Shown here piece after piece: positions 35,707 through 46,499 of a stretch of DNA of 64,000 bases. This DNA comes from Cylicocyclus nassatus (lineage: Eukaryota; Nematoda; Chromadorea; Rhabditida; Strongylidae). The notes beneath the pieces were generated by a model. That model was not told the DNA's origin and did not search any database. It was given only the letters and a program-made list of their open reading frames with translations. The position numbers and the translations under genes are program-made. The stretch lies in assembly GCA_958299035.1 (NCBI GenBank), contig CATQJL010000223.1:70911006-70975005 (forward strand), read 5' to 3'. Every line of letters starts with the position of its first letter. Position 1 is the first letter of the stretch.

Positions 35707-37855
35707 TATCATTCTGATCGTTATGACACGATGAGGAGAACTGACAACGTCCAAGCTTTGAAAGTCACTCATTAACGAGATATTCCAGCGTTTTTGTGCG
35801 CGACTCTGCGCAAGATTTAAGCGCAGTTCCTCTTTTTTATTCAACTCCAATAGCTTTCCTAAACTTCTGAAACTCGATTTTATCCAAATAAGAGGATGAC
35901 TGAGAAATTATGTCTTGAATTTTGGCGAAAATTCCACAGAAACCTTCTTTTTAAGGTATAAAAAAGTCTATGAAAGCGCAAATTCTCGGTTTCGCTGAAA
36001 TAAGCTAAAGATATTATTCTCTATATTTGCTTCATTAACATTCGTTCCGATATAGTCATGATAATAACATCCGGGGCTTCGCCCTGGATGACTTCTGTTT
36101 TTTTCCAGGTGAAGGTTGTGTCCCCCCATAGCCCTCAAAATGAAGTTTACCAGAGTACGTGGCTCTATGTATCGAGAATATGAAAAAGCGTTGGGTGCTC
36201 AATAGGCTCTAATTCTTACTCTTTTACATCATTCAATCCAGCGGAGAACATATTGCATCAGCGTTTTATTGATCGCTGGATCCATTCTTGGCGCACCCCT
36301 TATATGTAAGTCATTTTAGGCCAAAAAAGGTAAAAAATCTTGCCATTCGCCTTGTGGGCAGATTTTGTAAGCGAGATGCATATTCTTCTCAAAGTGTTGA
36401 TCTCATATGTGAAATTGGTTGTTGGTATGCATAATCTGTTAGAAGCAGGGTAAAGCGTGTTGATGCGATCCGGAACCCTCATTTACGACCCCCCCCCCTT
36501 GAAGGTACCCATCCGTACGACCCCCCCCCTCCCCCCACTTCTGCCCTTTCCCCACCCTCCCCCATCTATCCCCCCTACCTTCCCTGCCCATATTCCTCGA
36601 GGTAACCTGCATAAATGAATGTCAATCGAAAAAACACCTGCGTGAGAACTTCAGTGAGGTTTCAAGAGCAAAATTTCTAGCCCAATGGGTGCGCCCAGCA
36701 TCTGTAGCACACATAAACAACTTCAATAATGTTTAAGATTCTGCAAGTTTTTTTTTTGAATTTTCAGGCATACTTCAGGCCAGCAAATTCGATTCCCGTA
36801 GGCGACACAAATTTTTGCAAGGAGAAAAAATGACATTCTTGAACTACAAAAGATGCCTTCGACTAAGAAGCTTACTTCCTACCTCTTCCACAGTTTTTCC
36901 CGCGAAAAAAACCGCTTGAACGCCGTCCAGAACGACGTCACATGCATGAGCACGGTAGTTTGAAAATTCGCAACTAAGGCCAGGAAAAGACTGAGAGGCT
37001 GCAAAGCACAGGTTCTGTAGTATAGTGCCAGACTATCCAAAGAAAAAGTTTCAGCTTTTGAGGAGCAGTAAGCTCGAAAAAATTTAAATGCCATTCTCGC
37101 AAATTTAGATGCGATCCTGAAAAGCAAAAACGGGGGATTTTGAGCTTAAATTTTTGTAACTTACCAGAGAAGTTATAAAACAGCCTGCAATTTATATGAG
37201 GGAAAGTAGGAAAATAGCCTCATATTACAGCAAAATTGCAGCCAACAAGCTTCGATAGCTCCGGAGAAATTTAGATGAGGCGCAGATACGACCCCCTTTT
37301 CTCATTTTTTGCTACCATACATAAAATCATAAGAAAATCCACATTTAACAAAATGACACCAAATTTTGCAGTGATATAGCAGAGCATCTCCAAAGTACAG
37401 ATAAATCATATGATTCCGTGAAAAACATTAAAAAGATCTAGAAATTCCTGATGGTCACAGCTGGTAAAGATATTCGCTTTTGTTGAGTGTGTGAAACTTC
37501 AGGAAGGCTTCTGAAGCAAAATTTCTAGAGCAATGGGTGCATTTAGCATTTTTATCAACTCATAAGGGTATTTTAGCCTAACTACACCCTCTTACGCCCC
37601 CCACCCCCACCTCAGGTACTCGCTTTACGACCCCCCGTTGCGACAGTCGCATCACAAGCTGACCCTGGTTAGAAGTAACAAGTTTTTGCACTGCTGAGCT
37701 CACTTGCGCGTAAAGACTATGGGATGCAGAACACAGAAATGCACGCTGTCTGTTTTCCTATTTGCTACACTCTAGGGCCCATAAGCGCCTGCATCTGTAC
37801 CGCATGGGAGTGGGGAGCTGAGACGGAACGAATCATAGCTCGCTACTTTTAATAT
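35707..37855. repeat. Repeat-rich intergenic DNA with duplicated segments and C-runs
   Basis: A GGGGCTTCGCCC hairpin lies at about 36073-36084. The segment around 36667-36703 (AAAATTTCTAG, CAATGGGTGC) recurs at about 37518-37555. C-rich tracts after ACGACC occur at 36487-36600 and 37590-37635. These suggest one or two copies of an unclassified element. The open frame at 36879-37127 (minus) is unexplained. Confidence 0.4.
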
Positions 37856-38137
37856 CTATATTTCTTTGTATATATTATGGAGATTTTCATACCCTGGTAC
37901 TTGAGCATAATAAATTCCAAGATATGCGCCGATGGTAGATTGGGAGAGAAAATGTTTAAAGTAATAAGTCATCATATAACCAGGATTTTTCCACATACTT
38001 TTGGCATACGTTATATGTTGACAGTAGGATCCGCACAGGAAATTCTTTGACGGAGGATATTTCCATCTGATCAATTTGGTGGCCAGGGCCAATACTGTAT
38101 GCATGATGAACAAGGATTTGCTACTAGATTGGTTCAA
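37856..38137 (-). CDS. Possible terminal exon, unknown protein, 93 aa frame
   Basis: A minus-strand frame with protein-like composition (aromatic and polar residues well mixed, for example KYPPSKNFLCGSYC, AYLGIYYAQVPGYENL) ends in TAG near 37856. Acceptor-like sequences lie inside the 5' part (AATCTAG near 38133, GCATACAG near 38100), so it may be a last exon rather than a complete gene. No upstream exon was found; the next kilobase upstream is repeat-rich. No family recognised. Confidence 0.35.
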   Translation of the reverse strand: MNQSSSKSLFIMHTVLALATKLIRWKYPPSKNFLCGSYCQHITYAKSMWKNPGYMMTYYFKHFLSQSTIGAYLGIYYAQVPGYENLHNIYKEI

Positions 38138-38377
38138 AAATTGCCTGTGATGAGTTGCTTACTCCTGGCCTATTTCTGATGCCAGCGGCTACCTAGATGC
38201 ACACCCAGGAATACAGTACAGTATCGTTTAGCATCCAACTTGATAGAACCCTTTGATCATCCAGAACGCGCAAAGTCATATACATTCGCTGTTCCTATTG
38301 TAAAATACCTATGTTTTGCACATTCTGTCCTCTCCTTCCATATATGCACGTAACATAAACCTTATCGTAATTTCTCC

Positions 38378-38628
38378 GGTTGCTGCTACCTTGGTCTGCG
38401 TCTCTGACCTCGACATGCATAGCCAACATGTTATTAAACCATAACATTGTCTAGGTTCATACTGATCCCTGTGTTCCGGAACCATTCCAGCAAAGCGCTC
38501 GAATTTTGCGCTGCTGGAACTCTTTCGGAACATACAGACTAGTATGAACCCAGCCATAGTGTTGCATATTGCGTACATGCTCAACATGCGTGCCGCAGGT
38601 CAGAGACGCAGACCAAGGGTAGCAGCAA
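38378..38628. repeat. Inverted repeat enclosing a nested small foldback
   Basis: TTGCTGCTACC and GGTCTGCGTCTCTGACC (about 38378-38411) are matched in reverse by GGTCAGAGACGCAGACC and GGTAGCAGCAA (about 38599-38628). Between these arms sits the small foldback at 38449-38558. Confidence 0.65.
38449..38558. repeat. Small foldback, GGTTCATACT family
   Basis: CTAGGTTCATACTGATCC on the left pairs with AGTATGAACCCAGCC on the right, with TTCCGGAAC-type inner arms. It shares ends with the element core at 2920-3995 and with 52311-52419. Confidence 0.7.
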
Positions 38629-39020
38629 CTGTAGAGGAGGCGATCCTTTGGTATATGAATGAGACATCGAGTCGTAGTAGAAAATCCGTTTTTTCAGTCT
38701 TGTTAAATTACATGTACGCAACAAAACTCTTGCATAGATTAAACAGGCTTGATTGTCGATGAAGTTTGGCTAGGTGAAAGCACCGAAACGTTGGCCTGAC
38801 TGAATAAGCGTACTAACAATCCTGATTATTGCATAGGTTTTTTGGTTTTTTATTCTGGCTGTTCACAAAATCATATTTTCGACCAACTCACATATTTTAT
38901 AATCAAACAGACGTCACCTTTGCTTCGCAGATGCTTGCACTCGTTATTATAGAGAGTACTGGAAACCTACGCTCCGATACCTGTCTCCGATTTACTGACT
39001 GATTTGATTTCCATTCTTTA

Positions 39021-39223
39021 GGCCCCGGACAGACTTCACGCGATTTGATCGTTGCAACTGAATCGCGACGAGACAACTGTTACAATATCATTCCATGCCG
39101 ATCAACTAGCATTTCGGTTGTGATACTTTTCCAGCCCGAAATTTTTGAATGTGAAATGAAAATAAATGGAAATGTCGGCGATTGAGTCGCGAGGATCAAA
39201 TCGCGTGAAGTCTGTCCGGGGCC
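39021..39223. mobile_element. PIF/Harbinger-like MITE, 203 bp, TTA-flanked
   Basis: Ends GGCCCCGGACAGACTTCACG and the exact reverse complement, with TTA at 39018-39020 and 39224-39226. The same length and highly similar interior occur at 48885-49087, and a diverged relative at about 41040-41262. Confidence 0.9.
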
Positions 39224-39811
39224 TTAAATGGCTGGTAGCGAATAAATCAAGATCGAAACAATCTCTCCTGTTATGCGAACCTCACATGCTTTTAAATCGT
39301 AACATTGGCGCGACTGCGCGCGAGACCTTCCTGCAACCACATTTTCCTGTTTTCATGTCAACTTGATGTTTTTCGCATGATTATAGACACTGGGAGTGAT
39401 TAAGCGAGCATTGAAGTGATGCCTTTGTATGAGTGTTTTATGCTCATTTGGACACAAAGGTCGCAGTCAAATCCGTTATTACGATTCCAATAATGACCTA
39501 TAAGGTATTCCGTACGATTTCGATATAAACAAACAAAAATGAACAAGCGTTATATAGCACACTAGCTGGTGTAGTGTACCCAGCTTTGCTCGGCTAATTC
39601 CTAGAGGGTCAAAACCCGGGTAATTTTTCTACATTTCTACTCAAGCTACTGTTTGCGATAGTCTGAATATTGAAGATTCCGTCACAAAATGACAGACGGT
39701 CTTAGGAGAGTTGACTTTTAAGGTTATTTCTATGCTCGGGATCTCTCTTTCTCCTGCTTTTTCTTCTTCTCTTTCAATGCTCTCACCTTCTTTGTCATGA
39801 TCAAACCTTAC

Positions 39812-40150
39812 CTCAGACATTGGAAGCGGACGAGCCGCGGCCTTAATTTGGGGGGCGTGGCCGAGTGCGGCCGACCCGGGGCTATTGCATGTCATTATCA
39901 TTGCACCGGCCGAGCCGCAGGAGAAAATGGGCTTACCAGCTCAGTCGCGGCCCTAGATGATGGGGCGAAGCATTTCAGCGGCTGAGCCGGTGAGCCCATT
40001 TTCCCCTACGGCTCGGCCGCTGCCGCTGCAATGATAATGACATGAGTGAAGGGCCGCGGGTTGGCCGCACCCCGGCCACGCCCCCAAATTAAGGCCGCGG
40101 GAGGGCGGGAAAGGCCTTTTGGGGCCGCCTTGTCCGCCCCAGTGTCTGAG
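39812..40150. repeat. GC-rich foldback element, copy 1
   Basis: Starts CTCAGACATTGGAAGCGGAC and ends GTCCGCCCCAGTGTCTGAG. Inner arms include CCGCGGCCTTAATTTGGGG against CCCCAAATTAAGGCCGCGG and CATGTCATTATCATTGCA against its complement. Strikingly GC-rich for this genome. Open frames over it reflect composition, not genes. Confidence 0.8.
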
Positions 40151-40161
40151 TGTTTTATTTT

Positions 40162-40360
40162 CTCAGACACTGAGAGCGGACGAGCCCGGCTTACTACAGG
40201 CCGGAATTTCGCAGCCCCCGAGGGCGGCCGGAGAGTGGGCCTTGGCTCGGCCGGCGATAGGCGATAAGCCTCGTCTCGTCCGCAGGTGGGCCTCGGCTCA
40301 GCCGGAGCTGGTTATCGGGCTCAGTAGTTCATTCCAGCTCGGCCGTAATTGGCGTTAACT
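40162..40360. repeat. GC-rich foldback, partial adjacent copy
   Basis: Begins CTCAGACACTGAGAGCGGAC, the same terminal sequence as copy 1, and continues with GGCCG-rich sequence. No matching right end was found, so it is truncated. It stands head to tail with copy 1, separated by about 11 bp. Confidence 0.6.
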
Positions 40361-40635
40361 GGCGTTGACTCGCCATTCAAAGGGCTCCCCTTTATCACTA
40401 AATCATACAGAATTCGCTAGTCTGTGCTGGATACAAATACACGGTAGACTTGTCTTTTATTCGCTGGCAAGGAAACACACAGTAAAAAAACAAAAAAATG
40501 AGGCCGCCGATACAGCAGCTCTGGAAGCCAGGTTCGACTTCAGAATTGAATAACGTCAGCAGCTATCCGACGTTGTTAACAAGACAACATGCGACCATGC
40601 GTGTTACATCACGCAAGTATCCATTACGCTAAGAT

Positions 40636-40924
40636 GCTAGAAGCGGCCGAGCCGCGGCCTTCATTTGACAGAGGTTGCGGCTAGGCCGGAGTTTCTTACA
40701 CAAATTTTGGTTCGCGGCTCAGCCGCTGCAATGCTCCACCCCCACCATTAAGGCCGCGGTTGACCCCTTAAGCCATACTCAGCCCGCGGCTCGGCCGGTG
40801 CAGTGATAATGCCATGAACGAAAGGCCGCGGGTTGGCCGCACCCGGACACGCCCCCAAATTAAGGCCGCGGACGGGCCGAAAAGGCCTTCTGAGGCCGCG
40901 GCTCGTCCGCTCCTAGTGTCTGAG
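40636..40924. repeat. GC-rich foldback element, copy 2
   Basis: CTAGAAGCGGCCGAGCCGCGG on the left pairs with CCGCGGCTCGTCCGCTCCTAG on the right, followed by the GTGTCTGAG word seen in copy 1. The interior shares GGCCGCGGGTTGGCCGCACC and CACGCCCCCAAATTAAGGC with copy 1. Confidence 0.75.
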
Positions 40925-41039
40925 TTGAAAGCCTGTAGTAATGTGACGGCTACTTTTCTCATCTCGACCATGTCATTCCTCCAAGACATCACCGCTTGGC
41001 GCTGCGTAAAAGGCAACTCGCTGGCCATACACACCGCAA

Positions 41040-41262
41040 TTTTATACCCTCGCGATTTTCACAACAAGACAGCTGTTACGAGTTTATTACGTGTTGATCA
41101 TCTTACATTCCGGTTGTGATAGTCAGCCGCGATTACCCGCCTTGGAAAACTATCACAACCGAAATGGAAGATTATGTGCATGCAGTGAACTCGTATCAGT
41201 TGTTTTGTTGAGTGAATCGCGAGGCGCCGAAATGCGTGATGTATGCTCAGCCCTTTACCGAC
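41040..41262. repeat. Diverged relative of the 203-bp PIF-like MITE
   Basis: AGCTGTTACGA, GATCATCTTACATTCCGGTTGTGATA and a GCGAGGCGC segment resemble the interior and ends of the copies at 39021 and 48885. An internal inverted duplicate (TATCACAACCGAAATGG at about 41149) gives it a foldback centre. Ends are eroded. Confidence 0.5.
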
Positions 41263-41737
41263 TGACTGCCACGCTGCTTCAGATTTTCTAGTAGATTATG
41301 TATGACAAGAAGCGGAATGAAAAGTATAATATAAGAAAACGCAGTCTTGGCAAAACGCAGTTTTGGCATCTACCCAACGCTCACCTCGTAACTAAGAAAC
41401 TGCTGCGTTTTTGACTCGTCTACTTTGCGCAATTCAGAAGCATTACTATTTCTTCTCCGTCCCATTTTCCTCATTAATTGAACTGAACAGTTGCGACTAT
41501 ACTTTGCTGAGACAAAAGGCTATTTCGTTTTTTCTCATTTACATACTGAGCTTCTCTCAGATGGCAATTATTTTTTGGGTGACTTGGCAGACTGGCAGAG
41601 GCATGACTAAGACCACAAAAAACTCGGACTTTACCGTTACTCTCATTGAAAACAAAAGAGCAGCAGAGGGTTGGGGAAAGTCATTGAACAATTTTTGATG
41701 TCACGGTATGTTCAGATTTTTCACATATTCTCGTAGT

Positions 41738-41812
41738 GCGTCACCTCTGCTTCGCAGAGGTTTGCACTGGTCCTAATACATTGAAACTCACCACGCAATG
41801 CCGACTATCCTA
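41738..41812. repeat. GTCACCTCTGCTTCGCAGAGG repeat unit
   Basis: GTCACCTCTGCTTCGCAGAGGTTTGCACTGG followed by AAACTCACCACGCAATG. The same unit occurs inverted at about 42425-42520 and, more diverged, at 38911-38940 and 46171-46265. It marks a dispersed family tied to the adjacent foldback. Confidence 0.55.
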
Positions 41813-43577
41813 CTATAATAACGCGCTAAGGCCGTCTGTTTTTTCGTGTGTCTGTCTGTGTGTCTGTGTGAAAATCTGTCTGTCACGAAATTCATAGAGG
41901 AAGCTGCAGCTAAGCTATCGGGCTGCAATTTTGCATAACATACCGTGTCAGCGTGTAGGCCTACCATGCGCAAGGACGAGCCGGTTCGATAAACGGGTTC
42001 CTCAAAATTTGCGCGTCAAACGGGTCCACGCGCCTTTTGGCACGCAAAACTGGGTCGCTAATTCGACTTTTTGCAAAGTTGTGATTTTCCTGACAAGTAA
42101 CTCTGCGCGCCATGAATTCTAGCCCAAAAAATACTCAAAAAGGTTGCTTTTTTGCGAAAACAGCGCCAAAAAGTGATGAAAGCGTAGATAGTCGATTTGG
42201 CAAGGTTTTATTTGGAAAACTGAATAATTTTTGCACTGAAATGTAGCCCAAGGTGACTATTATCCTAATGACGATTACCAAACTAAGATAAATTCAGTAA
42301 TCTGTTCAAATTCGCATTTGTTTCCTTGCAACAAAGTTTTTTTTCTCAAAATTACCGATCTTACATAGAGATGCTTCATGAATGAACAGTTGTTTACGAT
42401 TCATTTGTGTTGCTCATTATCGCGTGGTGAGTTTCAAAGCCATTCTCATGCAAACATGAGAAAGGCATACGGATAGGGAGCCAGTGCGAACCTCCGCGAA
42501 GCGGAGGTGACGCACTGGTCATGAATAAAATGCAAACATCTACTCATTCCGAAAACATTTCTATATGAAATCGGTGATTCAGCTTGGATGAAACTTTCCG
42601 CAGAAGAAAAAACGCAAATTTAAATAGCTTTCAGATTTTTCCATAATTTCAATAGTCGCCATGAGAACAATAATTACAGTCAACCATTTCCGTGCAAAAA
42701 TCTCGTCAAGTGCTCTGGTAGAACTTGACAAATTGACCCTTTATGCAATCAATCCTTTTTGGCTCCGTTTTTGTGAGGTGTTCTTTTTTTTTACTTTTTA
42801 GGCCTAAGTCCATGGCTCGCACACTTACTGCCATACGCATCCACCGATCTACAAAAGGTGGAATTACGGGCTCAATTTTGCGGGCTAGAAGCCAAGTGGA
42901 TCTGCGCGCGCAAAATCTGAGAGATCCACCCAGCGGATCTGCTCGTGCTTTTGCTTGTTGAACTTTCACGCTGGTAGCATGCGCTATGCAAAATTTGGGC
43001 TTACGCCCCTGGCTGGAACTTACTGTACGAATTTCGTAACAGACGCACAGACACATACACAAAAACAAAACCCTTAGGGTTGTTTCATACTGCCGCACTG
43101 ACTGCAGCAGTTTGCAGCTGACTGCACTGACCGCTGCAGACTGCTGCAGACTGCAGCTGACCGCACTGACCGCAACGGCCGCACAGACGCTGCATGCTTT
43201 CGCAAGAGAGAGAACAATTGCGATTATGCAAAACACCGTGATTCACGCCTAAGAAGTTCACAAGTTCTAACTTACTCTTTTCAATCAAATTTTGGCAATT
43301 GTTTTTTATCGGCATGCTTATATTTGTTCTGATTCTCCCTTTATTGCATATAGGTGTTTTACTTTTGTTCTTGTCTTTTGGATCTAGGCATATATTGTTG
43401 TTGATTGTTTGGGCTACAACTAATTATCCTCTCCACCTTCACGGAAGGATACAGCGATCTGTGCAGCCGTTGAGTCAGCTGCGGTCAGTGCGATCAGCTG
43501 CAGTCAGATGCGGTCTGCTGCAGTCTGCTGTAATCATTGCGGCAGTCTGAAACAACCCTTAGCGCGTTGTTACAAGG
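41813..43577. mobile_element. Second foldback element with CTATAATAACGCGCTAAGG ends
   Basis: Left end ACTATAATAACGCGCTAAGG at about 41813. The right end TTAGCGCGTTGTTACAAGG is split off by a nested MITE and ends at about 43577. Inner arms agree: CTGTCACGAAATTCATAG with TTTTGCATAACATACCG near 41880-41945 pairs with a reverse copy near 42975-43045. CTGT-type microsatellites lie next to each end, as in the ACTAG family. A sequence with the same terminal AGCGTTTTATTATAAG and CAGACAGACA lies at about 49230-49290. No coding capacity. Confidence 0.65.
43077..43558. mobile_element. PIF/Harbinger-like MITE, 482 bp, TTA-flanked, with PstI-like subterminal repeats
   Basis: Ends GGGTTGTTTCA and TGAAACAACCC, flanked by TTA at 43074-43076 and 43559-43561. 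Next to each end is an array of CTGCAG/CAGCTGA-type decamers (43089-43190 and, inverted, 43452-43545). GGG...CCC ends and a 3-bp TTA target duplication fit PIF/Harbinger. It is inserted into the right terminus of the foldback above. Confidence 0.85.
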
Positions 43578-43635
43578 CCTTGATATTTGCTTCTTATGCT
43601 GTTAATACAAGCTCTCCAAAAACTGGACTATCAAC

Positions 43636-44690
43636 AATTTTTTCGGAAATACGCCTTCTGAAGCGAAGCGAGTTGGTACCGAAGATTCACGAGGAGAGGA
43701 TGGCTGACCAGCAGATTGTGCCGATTCTCGGAATTTCAGTGACCAGCGTCTTTTACACCTTGCGTCGTTTCCAGGATATGCACAGCATCCAGGGTCGTTG
43801 TGGGAGTGGTGAATTGGCTACTGCGAACACTCACAGAGATCTGAAGACTATTTGCCAGCGCAATCTTCGGCGAAACTTGATTGAGTTGGAGAGCTGTCCA
43901 TCTCTGCCCGAATAGTTTCCGATATCGTGTAACAAAACCTTGATATGAAGCTTTTCAGGATGCTAGAAATTCATGCTTTTAGGAAGACATGAAGGTGAAT
44001 TGGCTGTGCAGATACCATCGACTGCTTGAATTTTCTTCAAGGCAGGCCACCGGAAGATGCTTTTTCCGACGTGAAAATTTTCACCTTGCAGGTTTCTGAT
44101 TGAAAACAACAAAATTATCACCTAATCGCCAAGAAGCCAATAGCAAAGGTTGACTTGCAAAAGAAAAACTTCACTTGGCTTCTGCGATGATTTGTGCGGC
44201 GACCGCTTCCAACAGCAAGATCCCGCTTTTTCTGTGTCTCAGGGCATTGAGGTGGAAACTGCTACGCGTCTGGATAGAAATAAGGAAGGAATGGTTGACC
44301 TGGAACAATTCACATTTTGCTGGAAGCGAATGAAGCTTTCAGCAGGATAGTGCACCTGCGCACAAAGCCAATTTGTTCAAGCATGGCTCCAAAGCAACGT
44401 TAAGGACTTCATTACTTCTGCGGAGTGGCCTCCGTATTTGCCGTATCTGAATACCCTCGACTACGACGTTTGGTCGGTTCTTTAGGCCAAACTCTGCGCT
44501 CACCTACACAAGACTGTAGAGTCTCTGCAGCATGCTCTTCAAAATGCTTGGGAAATCGACGTGGAACAACTCCATGCCTCCATGGATGGCGTTTCCAAGC
44601 GATTTGTGCTTGCAAGCTTGCATTCGCGTCAAAAAAGGAACCATTAAATCGTAAAGTCAATTTTATGTAGTAGACAGTTGAGTAAACATT
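43636..44690 (+). pseudogene. Dead mariner/maT-like transposase
   Basis: The N-terminal part reads as a paired helix-turn-helix DNA-binding domain (about 43660-43880; residues such as QQIVPILGISVTSVFYTL and RDLKTICQRNLRRN). The C-terminal part, in other frames, reads QDSAPAHKA (about 44344) and then EWPPYLPYLNTLDYDVWSVL (about 44420-44480), which corresponds to the family's WPPYSPDLNPLDY-type catalytic region. An in-frame stop follows, and several frameshifts lie between the two parts. Tc1/mariner-superfamily transposases cut and paste DNA at TA sites; this copy is inactive. Its terminal repeats were not found. Confidence 0.75.
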
Positions 44691-44704
44691 TTATTGAATT
44701 CATG

Positions 44705-44924
44705 TACAGTCGAGTAGATTTAGCGGTAAATATAGTGTGCTTGCACAGAAGGTGAAATGCGGTAAAATCGGCGCGTGAAGAAATAGTTTCGACTGTGACG
44801 CCGGCCAATTGCGCGCGCAAGATGCCCGCGCTACTGACGTGGCTACTTGTTCACGCGCAAATTTCACCGCATTTCACCTTCTATGCAAGCACACTATATT
44901 TACCGCTAAATCTACTCGACTGTA
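44705..44924. mobile_element. TA-flanked foldback MITE, 220 bp
   Basis: TA-CAGTCGAGTAGATTTAGCGG at 44705 and the reverse complement ending CGACTG-TA at 44924. Arms of about 85 bp contain AGTGTGCTTGCA and GGTGAAATGCGG. CAGT ends and TA flanks suggest Tc1/mariner-type mobilisation. Confidence 0.9.
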
Positions 44925-45183
44925 ATCAATTTGCCTAGCTTTGTGATCACGATAGAATTACTGTATTCAAGGATTCCCCCCCCCCCCGATTGTAATATGC
45001 GACGTCTAATGGATGAATTTGCCTTCGCGACTGCCTTTGATCTACGACTTTGTATCCACAAAACTCAAAGAGATCGGCCAAAGGTTGCCCGCAGCTGTTG
45101 CCTGAGTTGCTGTTCCTTGGAACCTTCCTGTTTATTATGCACTGCGTCAACCCCAGCAACCTCAGCAACGTAGCAACATATGG

Positions 45184-45294
45184 CCGATACCAAATCTCAC
45201 TTCTGTGAAGCTTCTCTCAACCGAGCATCATTGACTAGCCGATTCCACAACTCACTTCTGTAAAGCTTCTCTCAACCGAGCATCATTGGCAGAA
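45184..45294. repeat. Tandem duplication, two units of about 55 bp
   Basis: GCCGATACCAAATCTCACTTC... and GCCGATTCCACAACTCACTTC... are adjacent direct copies sharing AAGCTTCTCTCAACCGAGCA. A 12-C run lies shortly upstream at 44976-44987. Confidence 0.75.
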
Positions 45295-46498
45295 AGTCAC
45301 CATGACTCGTTGTTTACTTGAATGCAGCTAACTTGCTAGGTTTACAAACATTTATTTTTTATTGCAAAAATCGATGAATCAACATAATGACCCTGCAAAT
45401 CGCTGCAACATGTAGGCCCAGACCACCGCCAGGTTCGAAAACATACGCTTAAACTCAAAATATAAACGGCTGGTGTTTTATCAAGGAACGAACAATTCAA
45501 CGAACATCCTTACAACACGATATTGAGTGTGCTAGGCGGCAGGAAAGTGCTTTTTTATTTGAAACAACCAGAAGTGCTTCAAGCGGAACGACTGCTAACA
45601 ATCTGCTGAATAAGTCACGCTTACCCCTCCTGTTATCTACCTACAATCATAATAACAGTCATTGTGAACATGATACATGGTTTGCTTCATTTGTGGCAGC
45701 CTGTTTTATAAAGTGGTTCGTTAGTTTTTTACATGATCTGCGTAACTGCTTGAACTATAACTGCTTGAAGTTATTCATCTGTCACCATCACCGGCTTATT
45801 CACTCGACTTTGTCAAACATCTTTAGATCAAAGTAAGCCGTGCCACCTAGTTTGCTTTTTATAATCATGCCTTATATAGATACTTTCGTAGCATTGTTTG
45901 AAAAGGTTTTCTATAAAGCGGACGGTGTCGGAGTGTGAAAAATAGGTAAAAGCGCTGAGTTAAAGTAATAAGTATGCACAGCTCAAGTCCATTAACAAAA
46001 ATTTTGAATGGTTGACAAACTGCTTCGTTCGCATATAGCACTCTCATCCACTTGACAAATTGAGATGGACTAAAGACGAATTAATGCAGTCAAACACACG
46101 ACCGGATACTAAAAACAAGAAAAGCGTTGACATACTTATCCATCCATTTTGTGGCGTTCAATAATCACCGTCACCTTTGCTCTGCATAGGTTCGCACTGG
46201 CTTCACTATGCGTTTGCCTTCTTCGTGCTCGCATAATGATACTTTGAAACTCACCGCATAATGCTGAAGATCACAAATAGATTATAAACATCTGCTCATT
46301 CTTGAAGCTTTTCCATCTGAGATCGGTAATTTCGAGTAAAAAAACCTTTTTGCAAAAGAGCAGTTGCAAATCTTGATGAGTTCCTGAAATTTATTTTGGC
46401 TTGGTAGTCCCCATAAAAATAATAGTCACCTTCGACTACGTCTCCGTGCAGAAATCCTCTCGATTGTATGCGTAAAACTTCGACTATTTTATTACTAA
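45295..46498. repeat. Intergenic; dispersed repeat at 46150-46480
   Basis: The segment 46171-46480 (CGTCACCTTTGCTCTGCATA, AAACTCACCGCATAATG, CATCTGCTCATTC, GAGATCGGTAATTTCGAG) is a diverged copy of sequence found at 42425-42720. Nothing recognised in the rest. Confidence 0.45.
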
Positions 46499-46499
46499 G

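Noticed and set aside
40046..40358. Ala/Arg/Gly-rich open frames
   Set aside because: They lie in GC-rich foldback DNA, where stop codons are rare in every frame.
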